A stretch of DNA of 64,000 nucleotides from Actibacterium mucosum KCTC 23349. Its GTDB lineage: Bacteria > Pseudomonadota > Alphaproteobacteria > Rhodobacterales > Rhodobacteraceae. The position numbers were made by a program, and so were the translations under genes. Below, piece after piece: positions 9,782 through 17,336 of the stretch (position 1 is the stretch's first letter; every line of letters starts with the position of its first letter). The stretch lies in NCBI RefSeq assembly GCF_000647975.1, contig NZ_JFKE01000003.1, positions 258,206 to 322,205 on the forward strand. The letters are read 5' to 3'. The notes under the pieces were generated by a model. It saw nothing but the letters and a program-made list of their open reading frames with translations, was not told the DNA's origin and made no database searches.

Positions 9782-10653
9782 GTCAGGCTCCACAAGGCAG
9801 GCGCGCCAACATCCATCTGAACCTCGGTCAGGTGCCACCGGCCCAGATTGGCGGTGAACAGGCGGTCACCGTCAAAGGCGACATTGGTCGGGTGGCAGAA
9901 AGTATGCGCGGTCGTATCCTCGATCAGCAGATCGGTGCGCGAACCGTCGGGCGTGATGCGCAGCAGGCGCGAGGGCTCGTAGCAGCCGACGACCATGTTA
10001 CCGGCGCCATCGAAAGCGATGCCGTCGGGCAACCCCGGCAGATCAGTTGCAAAATCCACGGCTTGTCCCGCGCGGCCATCGGGCCGGATCGGGATGCGGG
10101 TGATCTTGTGGCCAAAGGTTTCGGCAACGTAGACCGCCGGATCATCCCCCCGAAGGGCCAGACCGTTGGCAAATTGCATCGGCTGATCGTACCAAAGCCC
10201 ACCCTCGCCCGTCACAAGGTCGAAGGCCCAGATACCCGGCCCCGACTGGCCGGACGCATAGCTGTCAGACACAAAGAGCCGCCCGCCGGCCGGGTCAATG
10301 GCCGGGAAATTGGGGATGCGTATGCCGGGTCGGGTGAACCGCCGCAGATTGCGGGTTTTCAGGCTCAGCCGGAACACAGCCGCGTGTTTCATATCGCAAA
10401 TGAACAACGCCCGGTCGGCGTCAAAGGCCAGGCCCAGTGCGAAGCCTCCGGTCGAGGCGACCCGTTCCAGAACCGCGCCATCGGGCGAGATGCGGCAGAT
10501 ATCGCCATCCTGATTTCCCGCCCAGATCCAGCCATCGGGGCCCACGGCCACCCCTTCGGGATGGCTGAGCTTGGGGTCAGAAAACGTGCCGTCGAAGAAC
10601 ACGCGCGCCTTGTTCAGCGGCAGGATTGGTGACGTGTCGATCGCATAGCTCAC
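9778..10653 (-). CDS. SMP-30/gluconolactonase family protein
   Basis: Six-bladed beta-propeller of the SMP-30/gluconolactonase/LRE family, 291 aa; family members hydrolyse sugar-acid lactones. Blade signatures include HPEGVAVGPDGWIWAG, FALGLAFDADRALFICD, FANGLALRGDDPAVYVAET and GLPDGIAFDGAGNMVVG, with metal-ligand type Glu/Asn/Asp positions. Translation starts at GTG 10653, giving a GTGA overlap with the upstream ATPase gene; its own end overlaps the next gene as ATGA. Context suggests lactone opening after oxidation of an imported sugar, but the exact substrate is unknown. Confidence 0.88.
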   Translation of the reverse strand: MSYAIDTSPILPLNKARVFFDGTFSDPKLSHPEGVAVGPDGWIWAGNQDGDICRISPDGAVLERVASTGGFALGLAFDADRALFICDMKHAAVFRLSLKTRNLRRFTRPGIRIPNFPAIDPAGGRLFVSDSYASGQSGPGIWAFDLVTGEGGLWYDQPMQFANGLALRGDDPAVYVAETFGHKITRIPIRPDGRAGQAVDFATDLPGLPDGIAFDGAGNMVVGCYEPSRLLRITPDGSRTDLLIEDTTAHTFCHPTNVAFDGDRLFTANLGRWHLTEVQMDVGAPALWSLT

Positions 10654-11690
10654 GCGCGGCGGTCTCCGGTTTCGGCGTCAAACAGGTGCAACTTGGCCCG
10701 GTTCAGTGTCAGGCCAACGGGTGCCCCCATGGCGCGACCTTCGTCAGGACCGACTTTGGCGGCGACCAACCCGTCACCCACGCGGATGTTCAGCAAGGTG
10801 GAATCGCCCAGCAGCTCTGAGGAATAGACCGTCCCGGTCAAATCACCGGTGTCACTCACGCTGATGTTTTCGGGGCGAATGCCCAGTGTCACGGGACCTG
10901 CCGCGCCATCAACGGCAACCTGTCCGGCGGTATGACGGAACATGCCCTCGGCCAGGGTACCGGTGATCAGGTTCATCGGGGGGGAGCCGATAAAGCTGGC
11001 GACAAAGGTGTTGGCAGGGCGCGCATAGATCTCTGCAGGGGTGCCCATCTGTTGAATGCGCGCATCATTCAGGATGACGATCCGATCGGCCAGCGTCATC
11101 GCCTCGACCTGATCATGGGTGACATAGATCGTGGTGGTGGCCAGCTCTTTTTGCAGGTGTTTCAGCTCTGCCCGCATCACGGTGCGCAGCTTGGCGTCGA
11201 GGTTCGATAACGGTTCATCCATCAGGAACAATTGCGGACGACGCACGATGGCGCGGGCCAGCGCAACACGTTGCCGCTGCCCGCCGGACAATTCGGCAGG
11301 GCGGCGGGTGAGCAGATGGTCCATTTCCACCTTGCCAGCAGCCTCGGCCACTTTGTTTGCCCGTTCCGCCTTGGGAATGCGGGCAATTTTCAACGGATAG
11401 CCAATGTTCTCGCCCACGGTCATATGCGGGTACAGCGCATAGTTCTGGAACACCATGGCAAGGTCGCGGTCGCGTGCCGCCATATCATTTACGCGCTGCC
11501 CGCCAATCAGGATGTCGCCCGATGTCGGCTCTTCCAGACCGGCAACCAGCCGCATCGTGGTGGACTTGCCGCAGCCCGAGGGCCCCAGCAGGACCAGAAA
11601 CTCGCCGTCTTCGATGCAGAGATTGAGGTTTTCCAGCGCCGTGTAAGCGCCAAAGTTCTTTTGCAGATTGCTCAGCTCTACCGTGGCCAT
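10650..11690 (-). CDS. Carbohydrate ABC transporter ATP-binding protein (MalK/UgpC type)
   Basis: 346 aa ATPase that powers the sugar importer encoded at 14314-17307. Walker A is GPSGCGKST, the signature motif is LSGGQRQRVALARA, and Walker B is QLFLMDEPLSNLDAKLR. A C-terminal TOBE/regulatory domain (about 240-346, VTLGIRPENISV) marks the MalK/UgpC subfamily. The ATG at 11690 follows the preceding stop directly (TGAATG), so it is coupled. The ATPase gene is separated from the permeases by three enzyme genes, an unusual order. Confidence 0.95.
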   Translation of the reverse strand: MATVELSNLQKNFGAYTALENLNLCIEDGEFLVLLGPSGCGKSTTMRLVAGLEEPTSGDILIGGQRVNDMAARDRDLAMVFQNYALYPHMTVGENIGYPLKIARIPKAERANKVAEAAGKVEMDHLLTRRPAELSGGQRQRVALARAIVRRPQLFLMDEPLSNLDAKLRTVMRAELKHLQKELATTTIYVTHDQVEAMTLADRIVILNDARIQQMGTPAEIYARPANTFVASFIGSPPMNLITGTLAEGMFRHTAGQVAVDGAAGPVTLGIRPENISVSDTGDLTGTVYSSELLGDSTLLNIRVGDGLVAAKVGPDEGRAMGAPVGLTLNRAKLHLFDAETGDRRA

Positions 11691-12773
11691 TCAGCCGTCC
11701 TCCTCAAAGAAACCTGCGTGGAAAGGCAGGCCGTATTGCGCGCCATTTGATCCGGTCAGGATCAGATGCGCGCCATCGATTTCAATATTTTCAACCATGT
11801 CCCAACCCGCCGGCCGGGCGATGGCGCCGATGACATGGGGAATACGGTGTGTCGTACCCGGCGACAGATCAAACACCGTCGGCACACCCAGGGCGTTGAC
11901 CGGGTTGGGACCGGCAGCGTTGGACCCTGGCTCTCCCCCCAGGGCGCGACCGTCCTCGATCCCGATCACGCCGGTATGCTGGCCGTTCCACGGGGCATAG
12001 TCGCGCGCGCCGTTGGAAAACCACAACATGGTAGACGGCAAAATGCGCGGGTGTTTCAGGACAAAAACGATGTCATCTTCGGCCTCGCGCAGTATCGCCG
12101 TCCAGCCAAGCAGGCTGTCTTCGGCCTCGATCATCACGACCATGTCCTCGTGCCGTGTACCGATGGGTTGGTGGGTCAGGTCCACGGTGCCACCATCGGC
12201 CGCCGGAAAGGCCGTCAGGTCTTGCGTCTGTACGCCCACGGCAAGGCGGTTGAACCCGGGATCCAATGGTGTTTTACGACCGCGGATCATGCGTTTGGGT
12301 GAGCAGCTAAGCCGCCCCCGCCCGGCAAGCCGTGTCATAGGATGATGAGCGACGGGCAACTTGCCCTCGCCACCTTCGATCCAGTGTTCCTGATAGATCA
12401 ACGGGGCGTCTGCACCGAGCTGAACCCGTTTGCGAACCGTCGCGCCAAGGATCGGAAAGGCAGAGCGCATGGTGACCTGCGCAGCCTCACGCGCCTCAAT
12501 GTCCCAAGGGGAATTGGCAGTGTGGCCGTGGTTGGGAACTCCATCGATCTCGCTGCCCCCGAATGGTGCGCAGAAAAAATCGCCGCCCAGCCGTTTCTCG
12601 ATGGGCAGTAATGATGGATCAGCCTGAATGGCCGGGTCATCCACCCAAGGCGCGCGGTTCAATGGCGCGATAAGGCGTTCGCCATCGGTCAGGAACACCT
12701 CGAACAACTGCCCCAAAGCCGGGTCGATGGTGATCGAACCGTGGTTGTTGGAAAGGGTGAACATCTGGCTCAT
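11691..12773 (-). CDS. Aldose 1-epimerase-like (galactose mutarotase superfamily) protein
   Basis: 360 aa from ATG 12773, which overlaps the preceding SDR stop (ATGA); the frame is open further upstream but antisense to nothing needed. Motifs resembling mutarotase-fold proteins are FCAPFGGSEIDGVPNHGHTANSPWDI (His-rich ligand site around residue 70) and a C-terminal NPVNALGVPTVFDLSPG. Members act on hexoses or related sugars, interconverting anomers, or serve as lyases/isomerases. The context of sugar import plus dehydrogenase and lactonase fits a sugar substrate. The exact reaction is uncertain. Confidence 0.7.
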   Translation of the reverse strand: MSQMFTLSNNHGSITIDPALGQLFEVFLTDGERLIAPLNRAPWVDDPAIQADPSLLPIEKRLGGDFFCAPFGGSEIDGVPNHGHTANSPWDIEAREAAQVTMRSAFPILGATVRKRVQLGADAPLIYQEHWIEGGEGKLPVAHHPMTRLAGRGRLSCSPKRMIRGRKTPLDPGFNRLAVGVQTQDLTAFPAADGGTVDLTHQPIGTRHEDMVVMIEAEDSLLGWTAILREAEDDIVFVLKHPRILPSTMLWFSNGARDYAPWNGQHTGVIGIEDGRALGGEPGSNAAGPNPVNALGVPTVFDLSPGTTHRIPHVIGAIARPAGWDMVENIEIDGAHLILTGSNGAQYGLPFHAGFFEEDG

Positions 12774-13531
12774 CGTTCTGCCTTCATGGCAAGGCCACCA
12801 TCCACACGGACCACCTCGCCGGTGATGAACCCCGCTTTGTCCGAAGCAAGAAAAACCGCTAGCTCGGCAACCTCTTCCGGCTGCCCAAACCGGCCCAGCG
12901 GGTGCGCCGCGTTCCATGTTTCGATCAGTTCTTCGGCATCCGGACGCGTCGCAAATATCTTTTCGTTCAGGGGGGTCATGATCGTGCCCGGGGCCACGGC
13001 GTTGACGCGAATGCCCGCCGGGGCCAGATCGACCGCCGCCTGTACCGTCAACGCGTTTACCCCACCCTTGGCTGCCGCATAGGCCGGCCAGCCGCGAAAG
13101 CCGCGCAGCCCCTGGACCGACGACATGTTCACCACTGCCCCTCCGCCACGCGCGCGCATCATCGGCACGCAGACCCGCATGGCGCGCCAATATCCCGTCA
13201 GGTTGGTGTCGATGACCGTGGTCCAACGATCCTCGTCAATCTCGTCGACCACGCCGTCCAGCGCGATGGCGGCATTGTTGATCAGGATATCGACGCCACC
13301 AAAAACGTCAGCGGCCGTATCTGCCATGGCCTGAACTGCGTTCATGTCGCGCATGTCGGTGGCCACGAACCGCGCCCTGTCGCCCAGTTGGGCAGCAGCG
13401 GCGGCCCCTTCTTCGGCGTTGACATCCGCCACAACAACCGAGGCACCGCGGGTATACAACATCTGCGCGCAAGCAAAGCCAATTCCCATGGCCCCGCCGG
13501 TGATCACGGCTGTTTTGCCTTCAAATTCCAT
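12770..13531 (-). CDS. Short-chain dehydrogenase/reductase
   Basis: NAD(P)-dependent classical SDR, 253 aa. The cofactor motif is TGGAMGIG at residues 11-18, NNAA occurs mid-protein, and the catalytic YxxxK is in PAYAAAKGG preceded by the Ser of NMSSVQG. The C-terminal EVVRVDGGLAMK is typical. An acidic residue after beta-2 (VVVADVN) suggests NAD preference. It lies three bases after the hydratase gene and overlaps the next gene. Likely oxidises the imported sugar or polyol to a lactone or keto sugar (inference from context). Confidence 0.93.
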   Translation of the reverse strand: MEFEGKTAVITGGAMGIGFACAQMLYTRGASVVVADVNAEEGAAAAAQLGDRARFVATDMRDMNAVQAMADTAADVFGGVDILINNAAIALDGVVDEIDEDRWTTVIDTNLTGYWRAMRVCVPMMRARGGGAVVNMSSVQGLRGFRGWPAYAAAKGGVNALTVQAAVDLAPAGIRVNAVAPGTIMTPLNEKIFATRPDAEELIETWNAAHPLGRFGQPEEVAELAVFLASDKAGFITGEVVRVDGGLAMKAER

Positions 13532-13534
13532 CCT

Positions 13535-14308
13535 TCACGCCCCCTTGAATTCCGGGGCGCGTTTTTCAAGAAACGCATCGATCCCCTCTTGACCGTCCGC
13601 GGTGGAATAGAGGCGGAACAGCACCTCTTGCTCGTAGCTTTTGGCGGTCTCTGCCGGCGCATCGGGGCCTTGCAGCGCCAGCCTCTTCATCTCGGCCTGG
13701 GCCAGCGGCGCAATCTTCAGACAGGCGCGGGCACGTTGCATCAACGCGGCGTCCAGATCCTCGGACACCTCTGCCGCTATGCCCAGTTGATGCGCGCGCT
13801 CACCGCTCATCCGCCAACCGGCCAGCATTAGGTCAAGGGCCGCATATTTGCCCACGGCACGGGTCAGGCGCTGTGTACCACCGCCGCCGGGGCAAAGGCC
13901 CAAACGCCCCTCGGGCAGCCCCAACTGCGCATTGGGCGTCACAAGGATGATGTCGCAGCACAGTGCGATCTCGAACCCACCGCCAAGGGCAAAGCCATCA
14001 ATCGCGCAGATAACCGGTTTGCCCAGCGCCTCCAGCTTGTCAAATACCCGGCGCGAATTCATCTGATACGCAATGAACGCGGCCCGTTTGTCGCCTTGGT
14101 ATTCGGCAATATCCGCACCCGCCACAAAGGCCTTGCCGCCTGCCCCGCGCAGCACCAGAACCCGCACCGTTTCATCTTTTGCGACCGCATCAAGTGCCGT
14201 ATCGAATTCGGCCATCAAAGGCGTCGACAGCGCGTTCAGCTTGTCAGGACGGTTGAACATCAGTTGCCGCACACCGGGGATCAGCTGGGAAATCTCGATC
14301 AAAGCCAT
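13535..14308 (-). CDS. Enoyl-CoA hydratase/isomerase family protein
   Basis: 257 aa crotonase-fold protein from ATG 14308. The oxyanion-hole regions are FVAGADIAEY and AIDGFALGGGFEIALCCDI, and both hydratase glutamates are present: one in GGGFEIAL, one in GLPEGRLGLCPGGGGTQRL. A catalytically complete hydratase is therefore expected. It starts five bases after the permease stop, inside a sugar-transport operon that also ends in a CoA-transferase. The substrate is presumably a CoA thioester formed later in the pathway (inference). Confidence 0.93.
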   Translation of the reverse strand: MALIEISQLIPGVRQLMFNRPDKLNALSTPLMAEFDTALDAVAKDETVRVLVLRGAGGKAFVAGADIAEYQGDKRAAFIAYQMNSRRVFDKLEALGKPVICAIDGFALGGGFEIALCCDIILVTPNAQLGLPEGRLGLCPGGGGTQRLTRAVGKYAALDLMLAGWRMSGERAHQLGIAAEVSEDLDAALMQRARACLKIAPLAQAEMKRLALQGPDAPAETAKSYEQEVLFRLYSTADGQEGIDAFLEKRAPEFKGA

Positions 14309-14313
14309 GGGCC

Positions 14314-15141
14314 TTATCCTTTCACCGCGCCGGCAGTCAGCCCGGCGACGAAGTAGCGTTGCAGGAAGAAGAACACCGCGATCACCGGCATCGAGACCAT
14401 CACCGAGGACGCCATCAACTCGCCATATCGAATACCGTATTGGCCGATGAAGTCGTTCAGTCCCACGGGCAGCGTGCGCATCTCTTTGGTCGAGGTGAAG
14501 CTGAGCGCAAAGAGGAATTCCTGCCACGTCACGATCAAAACGTAGACGGCGGTGGCGATCACGCCGGGCCGGGCCAGCGGTACCACGATCTCGCAAAAGA
14601 TGCGCAGGGGGCTGGCCCCATCAATAGCCGCGGCCTCTTCCAGCGAGACGGGTAGCTTCAGCAGAAAACCGCGCAACATCCACACCGCAACCGGCAGCGT
14701 GACCGAGACATAGGCGATGATCAGGCTGGCATAGGTGTTCAGCAGATCCGCCGCGCGCATCATCTTGTAGAACGGGATGATGATGGCCGAATGCGGGAAC
14801 ATCTGCGCCAAAACCACACCGCCCATCAGGACCGTAATGATCAGCAATTGCGCGCGGCTGAAGGAATAAGCTGCCAAAAGGCCCAGTACCACGGTGATTA
14901 CCACCGACGCGCCTGAAACGATCATCGAGTTGACGAAATAGGTCCGGAATTCGGGCCGGAAGGCAGTGACATAGTTTTCAAGCGTCGGATCCTGCGGCCA
15001 AAGGCGCGCGGGGATGGCAAAGGGCTCGGTCGCGGGTTTCAGGCTGACCGAGATCATCCAGAAAAATGGCAGCAGCACGAAGGCCGCCAGCGCAATCTGC
15101 AACGCAATCTGGATGACACGGGTAGATTTCGATGCGTTCAT
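14314..15141 (-). CDS. Carbohydrate ABC transporter permease (MalG type)
   Basis: 275 aa inner-membrane permease from ATG 15141, which overlaps the preceding permease stop (ATGA). About six helices are visible, with the conserved EAA cytoplasmic loop EEAAAIDGASPLRIFCEIVVPLARPG that docks on the ATPase. The N-terminal IALAAFVLLPFFWMISVSLKP and the C-terminal VMVSMPVIAVFFFLQRYFVAGLTAGAVKG are typical of MalG-like subunits. Pairs with the permease at 15138-16025. Confidence 0.95.
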   Translation of the reverse strand: MNASKSTRVIQIALQIALAAFVLLPFFWMISVSLKPATEPFAIPARLWPQDPTLENYVTAFRPEFRTYFVNSMIVSGASVVITVVLGLLAAYSFSRAQLLIITVLMGGVVLAQMFPHSAIIIPFYKMMRAADLLNTYASLIIAYVSVTLPVAVWMLRGFLLKLPVSLEEAAAIDGASPLRIFCEIVVPLARPGVIATAVYVLIVTWQEFLFALSFTSTKEMRTLPVGLNDFIGQYGIRYGELMASSVMVSMPVIAVFFFLQRYFVAGLTAGAVKG

Positions 15142-16025
15142 GCCACCGGCCTCCGGTTTGCGGTGGCGCGCTGCACGATCACGTAGATCGCCACCAGCAC
15201 CGCGAGAACAAGGATAGAGAACACGCCATAGGTTGCGGCCTCGCCAAACCGAAACTGGCCAAATCCGGTTTCGAAGATCTTGGTCGGAAAGATATGCGTG
15301 GCGTTCTGCGGACCGCCGCGGGTCAGCACCCAAACGATGTCGAAATAGTTGAAGGTCAGGATCAGCGTCAGGACGAAGTTCACAAGGATCACGTCACGAA
15401 TTGCGGGTAGCACCACGTCGATCAGCCGCCGCAAAGCGCCGGCACCGTCCAGCGTTGCGGCCTCCATCTGGCTTTTGTCAACGTTCTGCAGGGCGGCCAG
15501 ATAGATCAGCATCGAAAAGGGGAACCCTTTCCAAACTGCCACAAAGATCACCGCCGCCATTGCCGTATCGGACGAGGCCAGCCACGCCGCGCTGTCTTCA
15601 AAAAGCCCCAGCCGTATGAAGATGGAATTCACCAGTCCCAGTTGCGGGTCATACATGAACCGCCACAGGATCGCAGTGACAACGCCCGGCAAAACAAACG
15701 GCAGTAACACCAATGCCCGGATTACCCCCTGTCCCGGCAGCCCCTGGTTCAGCAGCACCGCGGTGAAGAACCCCAACAGGTTCTGCAAGACCACAACGCC
15801 CAACGTCCAGATGACAGAATTCCAGACGATCTCGGAAAATTGGCGCGAGTTCAGGACCTTCTCGTACACGGCCCAGCCGACAAAGCGCGGCTCAGGCGAG
15901 ATGAACGAGGTGTCGTAAAAGCTTTCGATGACCGTGCCGATCATCGGGTAGTAAAGAAACACCCCCAAAAGGGTGAGTGTGGGGGCAAGGAATGCCCAGA
16001 TCAGCCAATTGTCTTTGCGTGTCAT
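15138..16025 (-). CDS. Carbohydrate ABC transporter permease (MalF/UgpA type)
   Basis: 295 aa inner-membrane permease with six helices. The frame opens with GTG at 16028, directly followed by ATG at 16025 (MTRKDNWLIWAFLAP); I take the ATG. The EAA loop is MEAATLDGAGALRRLIDVVLPAIRDVI. It follows the binding-protein gene after two stable hairpins (16042-16092) that may reduce its expression relative to the binding protein. Confidence 0.95.
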   Translation of the reverse strand: MTRKDNWLIWAFLAPTLTLLGVFLYYPMIGTVIESFYDTSFISPEPRFVGWAVYEKVLNSRQFSEIVWNSVIWTLGVVVLQNLLGFFTAVLLNQGLPGQGVIRALVLLPFVLPGVVTAILWRFMYDPQLGLVNSIFIRLGLFEDSAAWLASSDTAMAAVIFVAVWKGFPFSMLIYLAALQNVDKSQMEAATLDGAGALRRLIDVVLPAIRDVILVNFVLTLILTFNYFDIVWVLTRGGPQNATHIFPTKIFETGFGQFRFGEAATYGVFSILVLAVLVAIYVIVQRATANRRPVA

Positions 16026-16041
16026 CACTTTGTCCGTAAGT

Positions 16042-16092
16042 GGGCGCGGCAGTTGCCCGTTGCCGCGCCCGGGGAGGGCCGGTTTCCCGGCC
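16042..16092 (-). other. Tandem intra-operon hairpins after the binding-protein gene
   Basis: Two inverted repeats lie in the 70-base gap between the binding-protein gene and the first permease gene: GGGCGCGGCA / TGCCGCGCCC (10 bp, loop 9, 16042-16070) and GGCCGG / CCGGCC (16077-16092). Neither is followed by a T-tract, so they look like mRNA-stabilising or attenuating structures that keep binding-protein levels high, as in many ABC operons. Confidence 0.55.
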
Positions 16093-16095
16093 AGC

Positions 16096-17307
16096 TTAGT
16101 TCAGGGCGTCGATATCGGCGCAGGCGGCGTCAGCAGCCTCCTGCACATTCGCGCCCGAGAATACGTCCTGGTACAGGGTCATCTGGATGTCGGCGACTTC
16201 CAGATAACGGGCTGAAAGCGGGCGCGGATTGGCGTTGGACAGATGCGCCATGATGTCGTCCGCACCCTGCCGGTTGGCCTCAAGGAAAGGTGCTGCGGCG
16301 GCTTTGTTTGCCGGGATCAGGTCGACAACGTCGCCATTGACGTCTTCACGCACCATGAACTCGATGAACTTCCACGCGGCCTCTTGCTGAGCCGAGCTTT
16401 CGAACACGGCCAGGTTCCAGCCACCAAAGGTGCCCACACCCTTGCCGGATGCCCCGGCGGTGCCGTTCACGAAACCCCAGTTGATGTCGGATTTCTGCAG
16501 GGTCGGCTGCTCCAACGCCGGCCAGAATTCGATCGCCAACGAACCATTCAGGAACAGCTCGCGCATGTTGCCGGAATTGGCGTTCAGGATACCTTCGGGG
16601 GCGAATTGGGCCAGGTCCTGCACATATTCCATCGCCTCCACTGCCGGAGCCGCGTTCAGAGCGCAGGCACCCGCGTCATCCAGCACCGCACCGCCATTGG
16701 AGAAGATGAACGAGTTCATCACAACCACGGTGTCTTCGCCGCGGTGCCCAAACAGGCCAATGCCGAACTTGCCGTCACCGGTCAGTTTCTCGGACGCCGC
16801 GCGCAGCCCTTCAAAGGTCGTCAGATCAGACGGGCTGACACCTGCCGCATCCAGCAAGTCCTTGTTGTAGAAATTGAACTGCCAGACATCGACGTTAAAG
16901 GGGATGCCATAAAGGCCGTCATTATAGCTGGCGGAATCCCAGGCACCGCCAAAGAACTGATCGCGCGACAGGCCCGCACCGGCGGCGGCCTCGCTTAGAT
17001 CAGCAACGGCACCAGCTTCAGCAAATGCAGCCACCCAGATCTGGTCCAGCGTCGCGATATCGGGCGCGTTTCCGCCCTGTACCGCGGTCAGCAGGCGTTG
17101 TTGGTATTCGGGATAAGGAATGGTGGTGACTTCCACCTTGATGTCAGGGTTTTCGGCCATGAACCGATCAACGGCGGCCTGCTGAAACTGCGACAGGCCG
17201 CTTTCGGTCTGTTGGTTGTCCCAGAATTGCAGCGTGACCTCGGCCGATGCGGCCGACGCCAGCGCAATGGCCGAGCTTGTCAGGGTTGCGAGCAGTTTGG
17301 TTTTCAT
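16096..17307 (-). CDS. Extracellular sugar-binding protein of an ABC importer
   Basis: Periplasmic family 1 solute-binding protein, 403 aa. Two adjacent ATGs occur (17310, 17307); the GGGAGG Shine-Dalgarno lies two bases from the first and five from the second, so 17307 is preferred. Signal peptide MKTKLLATLTSSAIALASAASAE. Mature start VTLQFWDNQQTESGLSQFQ and the AVQGGNAPDIATLDQIWVAAFAEAG segment are typical of the family. It follows the regulator gene by about 30 bases and precedes the two permeases. Probable ligand is a carbohydrate or carbohydrate-like compound. Confidence 0.93.
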   Translation of the reverse strand: MKTKLLATLTSSAIALASAASAEVTLQFWDNQQTESGLSQFQQAAVDRFMAENPDIKVEVTTIPYPEYQQRLLTAVQGGNAPDIATLDQIWVAAFAEAGAVADLSEAAAGAGLSRDQFFGGAWDSASYNDGLYGIPFNVDVWQFNFYNKDLLDAAGVSPSDLTTFEGLRAASEKLTGDGKFGIGLFGHRGEDTVVVMNSFIFSNGGAVLDDAGACALNAAPAVEAMEYVQDLAQFAPEGILNANSGNMRELFLNGSLAIEFWPALEQPTLQKSDINWGFVNGTAGASGKGVGTFGGWNLAVFESSAQQEAAWKFIEFMVREDVNGDVVDLIPANKAAAAPFLEANRQGADDIMAHLSNANPRPLSARYLEVADIQMTLYQDVFSGANVQEAADAACADIDALN

Positions 17308-17336
17308 CATTTCCTCCCAGAATTTGGATGATGGTT

